The notes: a model not told the origin generated them from the letters alone. Positions 34,231 to 42,935 are shown, counted from the first letter of the stretch. The stretch is 64,000 bases of DNA from Seinonella peptonophila (GCF_900129355.1 NZ_FQVL01000002.1:454149-518148), one strand, 5' to 3'. A program made the numbers and translations.

Positions 34231-34763
34231 AATAATAATCTCATAATATACAAGGGATTTTTTTCAAAGATAGACTCAAACGAATGACGTTTATAAAATT
34301 GAAATGCAGGGTTATCTCGATGAACACTGAGAGAGAGCCCGTTAAATCCTTCGCGTTGCGCTTGTTGAATTAAGCGTAATAATAATTCACTGCCAAATCC
34401 ACAACCACGAAAAGCAGGACGTAACGAGATGACCAATTCAGGCATATGAGCATCAATAAAACCAAATCCAGCATGATGAGCATCAAATTGCCGAAACCAG
34501 GCCATACCGATTGGCTCATTCCAACCACTCTCTTCTAGCACAAAACCCATATCTCCTTCACGTCCCCAACCATTGAGATAGTAGAGGAAGGGAGCTTGCC
34601 CCATAATCTCCCAAGGGGGAGAAGACGTGCCCGATGGCACAAATAAGGTAAAATAATAGAATAATGGTAACCATGAAACATCGTCTCTTCTTAACACCCG
34701 TAAACGAACCATTGTTCCACCTCGATCAACCCATAAAGTATTATGTTCCATCTTTTCCATCAT
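34227..34763 (-). CDS. GNAT family N-acetyltransferase
   Basis: A 178-residue protein with the GNAT core: VISLRPAFRGCGFGSELLLR for acetyl-CoA pyrophosphate binding and GLSLSVHRDNPAFQFYKRHS after it. The acceptor is unknown. The ATG at 34763 lacks a clear ribosome site; ATG at 34751 is an alternative. It lies divergent to the FAH-family gene. Confidence 0.85.
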   Translation of the reverse strand: MMEKMEHNTLWVDRGGTMVRLRVLRRDDVSWLPLFYYFTLFVPSGTSSPPWEIMGQAPFLYYLNGWGREGDMGFVLEESGWNEPIGMAWFRQFDAHHAGFGFIDAHMPELVISLRPAFRGCGFGSELLLRLIQQAQREGFNGLSLSVHRDNPAFQFYKRHSFESIFEKNPLYIMRLLF

Positions 34764-34797
34764 TCTGTCATTTTAAACAATAAAGGAGTGATTCCCA

Positions 34798-35424
34798 TTG
34801 ATCTCAGTTCAAAACATTTATTGTGTTGGGCGTAACTATCAACTTCATGCAGCCGAATTGGGCAACCGTATTCCAAGTAAACCGATCATCTTCTCCAAAC
34901 CAACGCATGCACTTGTAGAGGCAAAAGGACAGTCGTTAATCGTTCCGAGTGGAGAGGATGAACTTCATCATGAGCTAGAGTTTGTGATTCATATCAAACA
35001 GCCATATCAACCAGGTAGAATCGTTACAGAACTGGTTAATCAATTTGCTCTAGGGCTCGATCTCACAAATCGTGATGAACAGACAAGGCTAAAACAAAAA
35101 GGGCACCCTTGGCTATTAGCAAAGGGTTTCCGCAACTCAGCTATTATAACAAAGCTTCGCTCATTTGAAGGAATCGAGGCAAGTCAAGCGCATGATTTTA
35201 TGCTGATCAAAAACGGAAATATTGTCCAGCGGGGAAATCTCAATGAGCTCATTTTCGATCTACAAACATTGATCGATTATATCGGCACCCATTTTGGACT
35301 GGGCAAGGATGACCTCATCTACACAGGGACACCATCAGGAGTCGGAACCATACATAGTGGTGACCATCTACAAATGAAGTGGGGAGATGAAATACTGGGG
35401 GAGTGTATCATCGAGATAGAATAA
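34798..35424 (+). CDS. fumarylacetoacetate hydrolase family protein
   Basis: The 208-residue protein covers the FAH catalytic domain alone: YCVGRNYQLHAAELGN, PIIFSKPTHALV, the metal-binding HHELEFVIHI (E-x-E), GLDLTNRDEQ, GHPWLLAKGF and LIYTGTPSGVGTIHSGD. Enzymes of this fold cleave or decarboxylate beta-diketones and oxaloacetate-like acids. The start is a TTG nine bases after AAAGGAG. A separate protein at 38984-39793 may carry an FAH N-terminal-like region. Confidence 0.9.
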   Translation: MISVQNIYCVGRNYQLHAAELGNRIPSKPIIFSKPTHALVEAKGQSLIVPSGEDELHHELEFVIHIKQPYQPGRIVTELVNQFALGLDLTNRDEQTRLKQKGHPWLLAKGFRNSAIITKLRSFEGIEASQAHDFMLIKNGNIVQRGNLNELIFDLQTLIDYIGTHFGLGKDDLIYTGTPSGVGTIHSGDHLQMKWGDEILGECIIEIE

Positions 35425-35427
35425 ATG

Positions 35428-35458
35428 AAAAACCCTGCTATCCAATGCAGGGTTTTAG
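35428..35458 (+). terminator. terminator of the FAH-family gene
   Basis: AAAACCCTGC/GCAGGGTTTT (about 35429-35438 with 35447-35456) around an 8-base loop, three bases past the stop codon. Confidence 0.85.
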
Positions 35459-35836
35459 TAGGTAGAAAAGCTCAATTTGTTCAAAGAAGAAGGAAATAGC
35501 ATTGGATAGCAGGAGAAGAAATCGTGGAGTCAATATTTCGCGGCAGGCGGAAAAATGCTCCTTCACCCGCATTTTACTAGGCGCTACAAAGCTACGTCTG
35601 TGTAGCGAAGATTAGGCGGTAGTACTGTCTGCACACTCCGTGCACAAGTTTCGCTAAGCAGCTTACGCTGCAAGTCTCACTGACGCGCATAGCCGAGTTG
35701 ATACCGCCCTGAGTGAGCAGACGTGGCGTCTTGAATACATCCTTGTAGCCTGAATTGGAGTCGAAGCGTGAAATATTGGCGGAACCATTACCTGTATCTA
35801 CACACCGAATGCCATCCAACATAAGGTTCTATTTTT
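35459..35836. repeat. GC-rich structured noncoding block
   Basis: No believable gene lies in this gap. The block from about 35520 to 35780 is GC-rich and full of internal inverted repeats: CAATATTTC (35531-35539) with GAAATATTG (35770-35778) closes it, GCTACA...TGTAGC sits near 35583-35606, and GGCGGTA/TACCGCC and GTCTGC/GCAGAC interleave. Outside it TGCTATCCAATGC and GCATTGGATAGCA (about 35435-35447 and 35499-35511) pair as well. It may be a structured RNA or a miniature repeat element. Confidence 0.45.
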
Positions 35837-37135
35837 CTACGATTTAGTTGTTTGTAGCGATTTTGATTTACTTACAACTTCACCATAGGCCAGTACAGGG
35901 CGGATCTGTTCGACTCTCCAACGCTCACTCACTGAGGATTGCCAAGCATCATTGTGTTGATTCAGCAACATTCCCAAATATGTCCCTTGCTTATCATAAA
36001 TCAACACATCATCCACTACATGCGCCGCTGACTTCTCCAACGATTCGATACATTGCTCAACCTCATGATCCTTTGCCTGATGAGGTGAATGTAAGAGCAC
36101 AAAACTAAGACCTGTTTCATTACGATGAGGAACAAAAAGCGATGGTTGTAGAATCGGTCGATGTACCAGCGGCAAACGATAAAGGTTTGTTACATCTTCT
36201 ACCACGGCACTAGCCGTTGGCTTCTCCCCTGCACCTTGTCCAACCAATGTAATATCTTGTGCCTGATCAGCCTCTGCTGTGATCGCATTATAAACACCAC
36301 TTACACCAGCTAATGGATGTTCATGGGGTACAAGTGTTGGCATTACAGAACAACTAACAGGACCATTTTCACCAAATTGCTCCGCTTGTGCTAACAGCTT
36401 GAACTTATAACCCAACATATTTGCTAATTGCAGTTCAACACGCTTTACATCTGAGATTCCGCGCCGGGGAATCTCATCTACATTGACAGCAACGCCAAAG
36501 ACAATCCGACTTAAGATGGCTGTCTTATGTGCTGCGTCGATACCTTCAACATCTGCGGTAGGATCAGCCTCCGCATACCCTTTTTGTTGAGCTTCAGCTA
36601 ATACATCATCAAAATCACGACCACCTTCATCCATTTGGGTCAGAATAAAATTGGTCGTTCCATTGACGATTCCCATTACTTTATGAATGCGATTCACCTT
36701 TAGGAAATGTTGTAGCGTTCCTAAAATAGGGATTCCTCCACCAACACTTGCTTCATAGAGTAACTGTACACCCTTCTCTGCTGCCAATTTTTCCAATTCC
36801 ACACCATGACGTGCAACTAATTCTTTATTGGCTGTCACCACATGACAGCCATGCTCAATTGCTTGTTTCACATAAGTAAGAGCAGGCTCTACTCCGCCCA
36901 TCGCTTCTACTACAACATCTACCTGCTTGTCTAAAACATGAGCAAACTGATCTGTTAGTAGATGGTGAATACCTTTTAAATTTCGTTCTTTATCTAAATT
37001 TCGGACTAAGATACTTTGAATTTCAAAATACCGTCCTGTCTGTCGTGCAATGACATCTTGATTTGTCGAAATCATTTTATATACGCCTGTTCCAACTGTT
37101 CCTAAACCAAGCAATGCTACATGAACTTGTTCCAT
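35837..37135 (-). CDS. hom: homoserine dehydrogenase
   Basis: Hom reduces aspartate semialdehyde to homoserine for threonine and methionine synthesis. The 432-residue protein has the Rossmann motif VALLGLGTVGTGVYKM, VVTANKELVARHG, the signature SVGGGIPILGTLQHFL with GIVNGTTNFILTQM, YAEADPTADVEGIDAAHK and a C-terminal ACT domain from about residue 345. The frame opens at 37180, but GAGGGGG is placed for the ATG at 37135. thrB/thrC are not adjacent. A leader with competing hairpins precedes it. Confidence 0.97.
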   Translation of the reverse strand: MEQVHVALLGLGTVGTGVYKMISTNQDVIARQTGRYFEIQSILVRNLDKERNLKGIHHLLTDQFAHVLDKQVDVVVEAMGGVEPALTYVKQAIEHGCHVVTANKELVARHGVELEKLAAEKGVQLLYEASVGGGIPILGTLQHFLKVNRIHKVMGIVNGTTNFILTQMDEGGRDFDDVLAEAQQKGYAEADPTADVEGIDAAHKTAILSRIVFGVAVNVDEIPRRGISDVKRVELQLANMLGYKFKLLAQAEQFGENGPVSCSVMPTLVPHEHPLAGVSGVYNAITAEADQAQDITLVGQGAGEKPTASAVVEDVTNLYRLPLVHRPILQPSLFVPHRNETGLSFVLLHSPHQAKDHEVEQCIESLEKSAAHVVDDVLIYDKQGTYLGMLLNQHNDAWQSSVSERWRVEQIRPVLAYGEVVSKSKSLQTTKS

Positions 37136-37326
37136 GATGAGTGATTCCCCCTCTAAATGGCATAAAAAAGCTCTCTTCATCGGATAAGAAGAGAGTGATC
37201 ACACAATATCCTATGTCTTCTTATCTGCTATTTATTTGTTCTGTGTCCGCGTATAAAAGACAAACGTCTTTCTGTCCAAGACTGATATCTAACATTATGG
37301 AACAGGGAGCAAATCTTGTCAACCGT
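37136..37326 (-). promoter_or_regulatory. hom promoter and attenuator-like leader
   Basis: On the minus strand a consensus promoter (TTGACA, plus-strand 37317-37322; 17-base spacer; CATAAT) starts a leader of about 150 bases. It ends in an intrinsic terminator: 8-bp stem 37171-37178 with 37188-37195, then six T. An upstream segment (37216-37225) is perfectly complementary over 10 bases to 37183-37192, which overlaps the terminator stem, so a competing antiterminator can form. No T-box sequence is present. The signal sensed is unknown. Confidence 0.72.
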
Positions 37327-37514
37327 GAAATTCAACCAATTCATTTTTCATCATTCTTCCACATCTTTATATAGTCACTCGACTGCTACTTGTCATTAAA
37401 AGTTTCTTTTGCCATAATAGCCTTGATAAGATGATGGCCCTGTCAATATATATAATCGACGGGGACCACTTGGTGCTACTCATTTTCCTACACCTTCAGA
37501 GAATAGAGGGACAC
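37327..37514 (+). promoter_or_regulatory. region upstream of the small GC-rich ORF
   Basis: AT-rich up to about 37430, then CCCTGTC...GACGGGG (37438-37463) forms an imperfect hairpin around TATATATAAT. TATAAT at 37451-37456 may be a -10; no good -35 is at the right distance. Nothing else is recognisable. Confidence 0.3.
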
Positions 37515-37610
37515 ATGTCCGGATTTGGTGACTACGAGGAGCAGCAGATGGAGCGTGCTCGGCGGGAGCAGCAGGAAAGGGACACCAAGAAGAGCCAGGG
37601 AGACAACTAA
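37515..37610 (+). CDS. 31-residue charged small protein in a GC-rich island
   Basis: The ORF encodes MSGFGDYEEQQMERARREQQ followed by ERDTKKSQGDN: a short, highly charged helix, no Cys, no membrane part. GAGGG lies four bases before the ATG. The stretch is GC-rich (29 of the 50 bases from 37561) in an AT-rich gap, and the ORF is followed by an unusually strong hairpin. I recognise no family. Reality as a gene rests on the ribosome site, the composition and the terminator; it could still be chance. Confidence 0.45.
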   Translation: MSGFGDYEEQQMERARREQQERDTKKSQGDN

Positions 37611-37649
37611 TAAAACAAAAACGAACTGCTTGTTTTTCTTAATCCATTC

Positions 37650-37688
37650 AAAGCACCAGGCGAGGAATTTCTTCTCGCCTGGTGCTTT
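37650..37688 (+). terminator. strong hairpin after the small GC-rich ORF
   Basis: A perfect 15-bp stem (37650-37664 with 37674-37688) with a 9-base loop. No long T-run follows beyond TTT. Confidence 0.75.
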
Positions 37689-37802
37689 GCTATGTAGAAT
37701 TACTAATACATACTATATAATTCAAGCATTTCTCGTAAGTATACTGTATTTTTATTTTATAAATTCTATAATAAAATAAATCATCAGAAGGAAGGATAGC
37801 TC

Positions 37803-38987
37803 ATGTTAAACTACCGCTTAGAAGGTTTGTCGATTCAAAACAGCAATCCACAAAAACCGATTGAGGACGCCTATGTCGTTACTTCAGTCGGAAAAGATCA
37901 AGAAGTGATTGCAGTACTTGATGGAGCAACGGGTCGATATGGTTTATCTGGAAAGATCGCTTCTGAAACGTTTCAACAGGAATTAGAAACCATGCAGGAA
38001 AAGGATACACTACTTGAAGTATTGGAACGAGCAAATCAAAAATTAGCGAGCAAGGCGATCGCAAAGTTTGAAGAATTGATTGCCCAAAAAGCACTCCCTG
38101 CTGACTTTATTGAACAATATAGAAGTATTCAAGAGACTGACCCACAAGAAATCATCACCAAAATTGACCCTGCTTACAGTACAAGCACCGCAGGGGTTAT
38201 TATCAAAATCGACCGACGTAAAGACGAGATGGAATTGGTTCAAACAGGTGACTGTATGGCAATTGCAAAAATGGAAGATGGCCAAATTCAACCACTTACA
38301 AAGGACCATGTAGCAAAAAGTGATTTATTTTCTTATCATGCCCAGCAAATAGCGAGGGATCAATTGATGAAGGAGCAAAACATCAAAAATCTCTCAAACC
38401 TTTCAACAGAAGAATACCAAGCATTTCAATCAGAAGTACAAAAAAGAATGGAACTAACCTTAAAAACAGGGCGACGCAATGCGAATCATACAGGTTCTTC
38501 GCCAATATCTGGCGGAGCGGTCCTCCTATCAAATGAACATGATCAAGGTTCATCATACGCCTATCCTATTTTTAATGGCGTTCCTATTGACCTGACCCTC
38601 CACCATCAAACCATTCCTTTAAAAAATATAAATGAATTATTGCTGCTAAGCGATGGTCTCGTTGTACCACAACCTCGAATTGGAGCGGATGGATGGCAAC
38701 TAGCAGGTGAACTCGTCTTCAATGAGGAAGGGAAAGGGTTAAACAGTCTGTTAGAGATAGTTCAACTGATCGAAACAATTGATCCTCGTATGGAATATTT
38801 TAAAGATAGAGTAAAACCAGATGATGATAAAACAGCCATTCATCTGTGCTTTGAACGATCACGATCACAGCACCCGCTACAAACTAAGCTACAGCAAAGA
38901 GCAGAAGCAGATCGACCAACCCTTGAAGTCCAATTGATCTCTGATCGCGATCATGCCGATGTCACTTTTTCATACCAAACACGCTAA
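37803..38987 (+). CDS. PP2C-like protein phosphatase
   Basis: A cytoplasmic metal-dependent phosphatase candidate of 394 residues. PP2C motifs are in order: PIEDAYVV (metal Asp), AVLDGATGRYG (the VxDG motif), STAGVIIKI, VQTGDCMAIA, LLLSDGLVVP and DDDKTAIHL. A helical insert of about 60 residues (KSDLFSYHAQQIARDQLMKE and on) sits between TGDC and SDG. The substrate is unknown. AAGGAAGG precedes the ATG, and the stop overlaps that of the convergent next gene. Confidence 0.82.
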   Translation: MLNYRLEGLSIQNSNPQKPIEDAYVVTSVGKDQEVIAVLDGATGRYGLSGKIASETFQQELETMQEKDTLLEVLERANQKLASKAIAKFEELIAQKALPADFIEQYRSIQETDPQEIITKIDPAYSTSTAGVIIKIDRRKDEMELVQTGDCMAIAKMEDGQIQPLTKDHVAKSDLFSYHAQQIARDQLMKEQNIKNLSNLSTEEYQAFQSEVQKRMELTLKTGRRNANHTGSSPISGGAVLLSNEHDQGSSYAYPIFNGVPIDLTLHHQTIPLKNINELLLLSDGLVVPQPRIGADGWQLAGELVFNEEGKGLNSLLEIVQLIETIDPRMEYFKDRVKPDDDKTAIHLCFERSRSQHPLQTKLQQRAEADRPTLEVQLISDRDHADVTFSYQTR

Positions 38988-39793
38988 ATATGATCCAGAG
39001 TTAGGGGTTCTCGCTCGTAAAGGTATAACATCAACTGCCCTGTCGTCTCAATTCGCCAATCAAGCTGTTCGAATCCAGATAGTATCAATGGTTCAGTCCG
39101 TTCACGTTGTACGACAATCTCTCCGCTATTCGTCAATAATGAATCCCTAAAACAAACCTCAGGGAGTGGAATAGTTAAGGATTGCTTGCCAATTTGTATG
39201 GTAATCGATTCGATTTCACTTGACCACTGATCAGAGGTGAACAGGACTGGCGCGCCGACCCATGCTTCTCGAGTATCTTTTCCTCGAAAAATGCGAAGGC
39301 ATGGGAAAGCGCCAACCCATGTTGTAGAGTTAGCAGACCCCTTCTTACCAATCAATCCCGCCCATGCAACAGATATACTTACTGATTCTGTATGTGCAAA
39401 TGATAAACTTCGCAAAAGAGGCGTCAGTTGAATCATTTTCATTTTCTCGTTATGCTGCTGTAGCCAAGCAGTGGAGCCGATTGGTGTTATCCAGTCAATC
39501 TGTGTCAATGGTAATGCGATGGGCTCACCGCCAATGTGCAGGGATGTGACATCTTTGTCAGCAAGATGTTGACTGAGCATAGCTAGATCACCTTGATCCT
39601 CCATCCATTCACTTAAACGCATTGGTACAGTCGCAATATCTGAATCCTCATCTTGTTGATGATGAAACCATGATGTCGCTAATTCCACATCAACGATATG
39701 ATCTTGTGTTAACCATCCTAAACGGGCATTTTCAGGGTTGATTGAATCGATATTCAGGTCATTTTCTTTGAATAGATAAGAAACAAAATACAT
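38984..39793 (-). CDS. unknown protein, FAH N-terminal-like region
   Basis: A 269-residue soluble protein. The first 110 residues (NARLGWLTQDHIVDVELATS, MRLSEWMEDQGD, LPLTQIDWITPIGSTAW) recall the N-terminal domain found ahead of fumarylacetoacetate hydrolase domains. The second half (FPCLRIFRGKDTREAWVGAP, SITIQIGKQSLTIPLPEVCF) lacks the FAH metal motif E-x-E that I can see, so it may be a non-catalytic relative. A G-run lies just before the ATG. Confidence 0.5.
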   Translation of the reverse strand: MYFVSYLFKENDLNIDSINPENARLGWLTQDHIVDVELATSWFHHQQDEDSDIATVPMRLSEWMEDQGDLAMLSQHLADKDVTSLHIGGEPIALPLTQIDWITPIGSTAWLQQHNEKMKMIQLTPLLRSLSFAHTESVSISVAWAGLIGKKGSANSTTWVGAFPCLRIFRGKDTREAWVGAPVLFTSDQWSSEIESITIQIGKQSLTIPLPEVCFRDSLLTNSGEIVVQRERTEPLILSGFEQLDWRIETTGQLMLYLYEREPLTLDHI

Positions 39794-39829
39794 GAGACCC
39801 CCCCATTTATCCCATTGCTTTTCATGAGC

Positions 39830-39864
39830 ATATTCAAAAAGAAAAGAAGCCAGAACAAGGCTTC
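39830..39864 (-). terminator. terminator of the glycosyltransferase gene
   Basis: GAAGCC/GGCTTC (39846-39851 with 39859-39864) is followed on the minus strand by TTTTCTTTTT. Confidence 0.75.
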
Positions 39865-39881
39865 AAGCCAAAATAATTTAT

Positions 39882-41012
39882 TTATAAATAGAAAACTTTT
39901 GCATTTGCAATATCTAATTCTAACGTTTCAGACACGATTTGATCAATCGCTTCTGGAGTGGCTAATTCTAAACATTTCCTCTGGCAGGTTTTAAGTTTTA
40001 CATCTGTTGAGAAGAAGTCTTCTATCTGATGATGAATGATTTCAGGTTGTGTTGCCCAAGCTACTTTTTTTGTAAGTAAGTGCTGCTGATTTGCCTCTTC
40101 TTGACCTGGAAATGACTCAAATAAATACATCGGCAATTGTTTGGCTACCGCTTCTGTAATCGTCACACCGCCTGGCTTAGTAATGAGTAAGTCCGCGGCT
40201 GACATCCACAGCGGAATATCTTGTCGATATGACTCGATTTGAACATGATGCTCCAAAAAAGACTCTGATAACATTTGAAAGAGTTGTTCATTATTACCTG
40301 TCATCACTACAAAATGCACTTCTTTCAGTTGTCGAGCTTTCTTTACTAACTCTTCAAAAGGACCTAGACCGGCTCCTCCTCCCATCATGAGAACAATGGG
40401 TTGTTTGAAAGGCAATCCAAGATTTTCCTTTGCGATTTCCGCAGGGATTTCTTGATAAAAAGATCGATCAATGGGAATACCTGTCTCTAAAATCTCCGTT
40501 CCTAAAGTCCATTCAATGCGTTCAATTTGAGTACGAGATAATAAATGACGTGGAATACACAATAAATCAGGGACACGTGCGAACCAAACTGGATGCAATT
40601 CATAATCAGTAATGACTCCAACGCTTGGAATATCTAACCAACGTGTAGGTACAACCAACAATGCAAAGGGATGTGTCGTTACAATTTTCGTCGGTTGTAA
40701 GTCATCCAATAGTTGATTCATCTTTTTACGAATTGTCCATCCCATTTTAGCTATAAAACCTGTTGACATCGAGCGAATCCATTTGGATTGATGAGTCCAA
40801 TCATACAAATAATGATAAAAACGGGGAAAACGATTTAACATACCTAGATATGAGTTCTGCAATAAAGGATGAAAGGTTTTGGGAATCAGATCCAACAAAT
40901 CGATCATCTCAACTTGTACCCCAGGCTGTTGTTGAAACTCAGCTTGTAATACCTTGGCAACAGCATTATGACCGGTTCCAAAACCCATAGAAAGAAGTAA
41001 AATTCGTTCCAT
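39882..41012 (-). CDS. MGDG-synthase family glycosyltransferase (UgtP-like)
   Basis: The 376-residue GT28-type protein starts MERILLLSMGFGTGHNAVAK, the MGDG-synthase N-terminal glycine loop, and has VVTTHPFALLV, DYELHPVWF, the nucleotide-sugar domain VLMMGGGAGLGPFEELV and LLITKPGGVTITEAVAKQLP. Relatives (UgtP, MurG-like) transfer glucose or galactose to diacylglycerol at the inner membrane face, so a glycolipid or lipoteichoic-acid anchor role is likely. GGGAG is placed for the ATG at 41012; the longer frame from 41084 has no site. Confidence 0.87.
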   Translation of the reverse strand: MERILLLSMGFGTGHNAVAKVLQAEFQQQPGVQVEMIDLLDLIPKTFHPLLQNSYLGMLNRFPRFYHYLYDWTHQSKWIRSMSTGFIAKMGWTIRKKMNQLLDDLQPTKIVTTHPFALLVVPTRWLDIPSVGVITDYELHPVWFARVPDLLCIPRHLLSRTQIERIEWTLGTEILETGIPIDRSFYQEIPAEIAKENLGLPFKQPIVLMMGGGAGLGPFEELVKKARQLKEVHFVVMTGNNEQLFQMLSESFLEHHVQIESYRQDIPLWMSAADLLITKPGGVTITEAVAKQLPMYLFESFPGQEEANQQHLLTKKVAWATQPEIIHHQIEDFFSTDVKLKTCQRKCLELATPEAIDQIVSETLELDIANAKVFYL

Positions 41013-41260
41013 GTGTTGACTCCCTACCATATTCCAAAATTTGTCTTCAAAGACTTGTTTCTCTTCTCGACACTGCTTCTCCAATTATACTGATTTCTCC
41101 AATCGGCTGCATCTACTCATTTATTATATTATAGGTTATGTTTTGATTTGCAATTCACCCCAAAAGAAACGTATACTTTTATTAAGAAAGTATTCCATGT
41201 AATTATGGTGCTTCATTTTTAATGAACTTCTATTTTTTTATTTATGAAAAGGAGAGTAGC

Positions 41261-41959
41261 ATGGAACAATTCAAGTATTCACTCGAAGAATTTCTAAGAC
41301 AGACCGGTCAAAAAGACAACGGTGGTGGCACATTTGAACTTGAATCACCCCAAACACTCGAAGTTAATTTAAATGGACAAGTCTGGGCAAAAGCGGGATC
41401 AATGATTGCATATGATGGTGATATTCGTTTTAAACGTGAAGGAATTTTAGATCATGGAATCAGTAATTTAATCAAACGTTCCATTTCCGGTGAAGGAACA
41501 CAGTTAATGAATGCTGAAGGATACGGTTCACTTTATTTAGCTGATTATGGTAAAAATATCTCTATTCTGAATCTGCAAAACGACTCTCTCTATGTAAATG
41601 GAAACGATGTGCTGGCATTTGAGCCAACATTAAAATGGGATATTAAAATGATGCGCAAAGTAGCTGGCATGCTGCAAGGTGGGCTCTTTAATGTTCGTTT
41701 TGATGGTACAGGCATGGTAGCGATCACCTCTCATCATCGCCCATTAACACTTGTCGTTACCCCAAACCATCCAGTTGTAACGGACCCTAATGCTACGGTT
41801 GCTTGGTCAGGTAGCCTAACACCTGAGTTTAAAACTGACATCTCACTACGTACCTTACTGGGTCGAGGTAGTGGAGAAACTTTCCAAATGCGCTTTGAAG
41901 GAAACGGTTTTGTTGTTGTACAGCCATACGAAGAGATTTATATGCAAGGTCGTGCTTAG
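41261..41959 (+). CDS. AIM24 family protein
   Basis: A 232-residue beta-rich protein of the AIM24/TIGR00266 family: AKAGSMIAYDGDIRFKREG, EGTQLMNAEGYGSLYLADYG, NVRFDGTGMVAITSHHRPLT and ETFQMRFEGNGFVVVQPYEE are family stretches. The bacterial role is unknown. AAAGGAGAG is placed for the ATG at 41261. An inverted repeat (ATACTTT/AAAGTAT, about 41172-41192) lies upstream. Confidence 0.9.
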   Translation: MEQFKYSLEEFLRQTGQKDNGGGTFELESPQTLEVNLNGQVWAKAGSMIAYDGDIRFKREGILDHGISNLIKRSISGEGTQLMNAEGYGSLYLADYGKNISILNLQNDSLYVNGNDVLAFEPTLKWDIKMMRKVAGMLQGGLFNVRFDGTGMVAITSHHRPLTLVVTPNHPVVTDPNATVAWSGSLTPEFKTDISLRTLLGRGSGETFQMRFEGNGFVVVQPYEEIYMQGRA

Positions 41960-41972
41960 TATTTCTCAATAA

Positions 41973-42002
41973 AAAAACGGTTGCTTGATCGCAACCGTTT
42001 TT
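41973..42002. terminator. terminator between AIM24 and SDR genes
   Basis: AAACGGTTGC/GCAACCGTTT (41975-41984 with 41991-42000) with A and T runs on both sides; serves both convergent genes. Confidence 0.9.
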
Positions 42003-42006
42003 GCAT

Positions 42007-42846
42007 TTAAGTCGTAAATGGTGGGATAGTTCGTCCATCGAGATCTGTAAAGCCATATTCTGTTGCTAAGTCACCGACTCGAAAGACTTGACCACTTTTC
42101 TCCATGACCTTTTCATCACTTGATAAAGCCACAATCGCACGACCAATATAATGTGGACTCTCCGACTGTTTTAACGCTTTAACTTCCCGCCAATGTTCTT
42201 CATCTGTTTGATATACCATCAATACTAATTCTGTTCGCATCCAGCCTGGAGAAACGGCAATCACTGCAACATTTTCTTCTTTCAAATCCATCGATAAACC
42301 ATAAGCCATTCGAACTAAGGCATTTTTTGCTAAATCATAATAGAATGTGCCAAGATACTTATAGTCATCCCAAAAAGTAGTATGAAATATCACACCTGAT
42401 TGACGCTTCCGTAACAACGGTATGGCAAAGTAGTTAGTGGCTAATTGGGCTCTTACACCTGCAGTAAACATCGCATCCCAAAAATCCAAAGGATACTCCC
42501 AAAATGGCTTCACCTGAGGTTCTAGCATGATATCATGCCCGCCCCATACATTATTAACAAGAATATCCAATCTTCCTTGTTCCGCTTCGATTCTTTTCAA
42601 TACAGCTTCCGTCTGCAAATCATCAGTATGATCACATTGAATGGGAATTGCTTGACCTCCATAGCTTTCAATCTGTGAAACAGTCTCATCGATTGATCCA
42701 GGCCATTGATTCGTGGTGTTTTTTCGTTTACTTCTACCTGTCACATATACAATTGCCCCTGCTTTTCCTAGTTCAATCGCAATCCCACGGCCTGCACCTC
42801 GACTCGCACCAGTCACTAAAACAATTTTTCCTTTTAATGATTCCAA
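42007..42846 (-). CDS. SDR family oxidoreductase
   Basis: A 279-residue short-chain dehydrogenase/reductase. The cofactor motif LVTGASRGAGRGIAIELG, the preference region VTGRSKR (Arg favours NADPH), LVNNVWGGHD and the catalytic YYDLAKNAL (Y-x3-K) are present; the Ser position is replaced in IFHTTFWDD. The C-terminal VGDLATEYGFTDLDGR is like the DHRS1-type SDRs. The start is a TTG after AAAGGGGTG. Confidence 0.9.
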   Translation of the reverse strand: MESLKGKIVLVTGASRGAGRGIAIELGKAGAIVYVTGRSKRKNTTNQWPGSIDETVSQIESYGGQAIPIQCDHTDDLQTEAVLKRIEAEQGRLDILVNNVWGGHDIMLEPQVKPFWEYPLDFWDAMFTAGVRAQLATNYFAIPLLRKRQSGVIFHTTFWDDYKYLGTFYYDLAKNALVRMAYGLSMDLKEENVAVIAVSPGWMRTELVLMVYQTDEEHWREVKALKQSESPHYIGRAIVALSSDEKVMEKSGQVFRVGDLATEYGFTDLDGRTIPPFTT

Positions 42847-42935
42847 CGTTTAACACCCCTTTCTCTTTGAACTTTAATCATAGCTGCCAAACTATGACAT
42901 CTAATGTCATAAATCCATAAAATATTTTGCACAGT

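Noticed and set aside
35592..35822. 76-codon minus-strand ORF in the structured block
   Set aside because: No ribosome site; the sequence is better explained by its inverted repeats.
37525..37779. 84-codon ORF overlapping the 31-codon ORF
   Set aside because: It runs through the strong hairpin, has no ribosome site and a random-looking protein.
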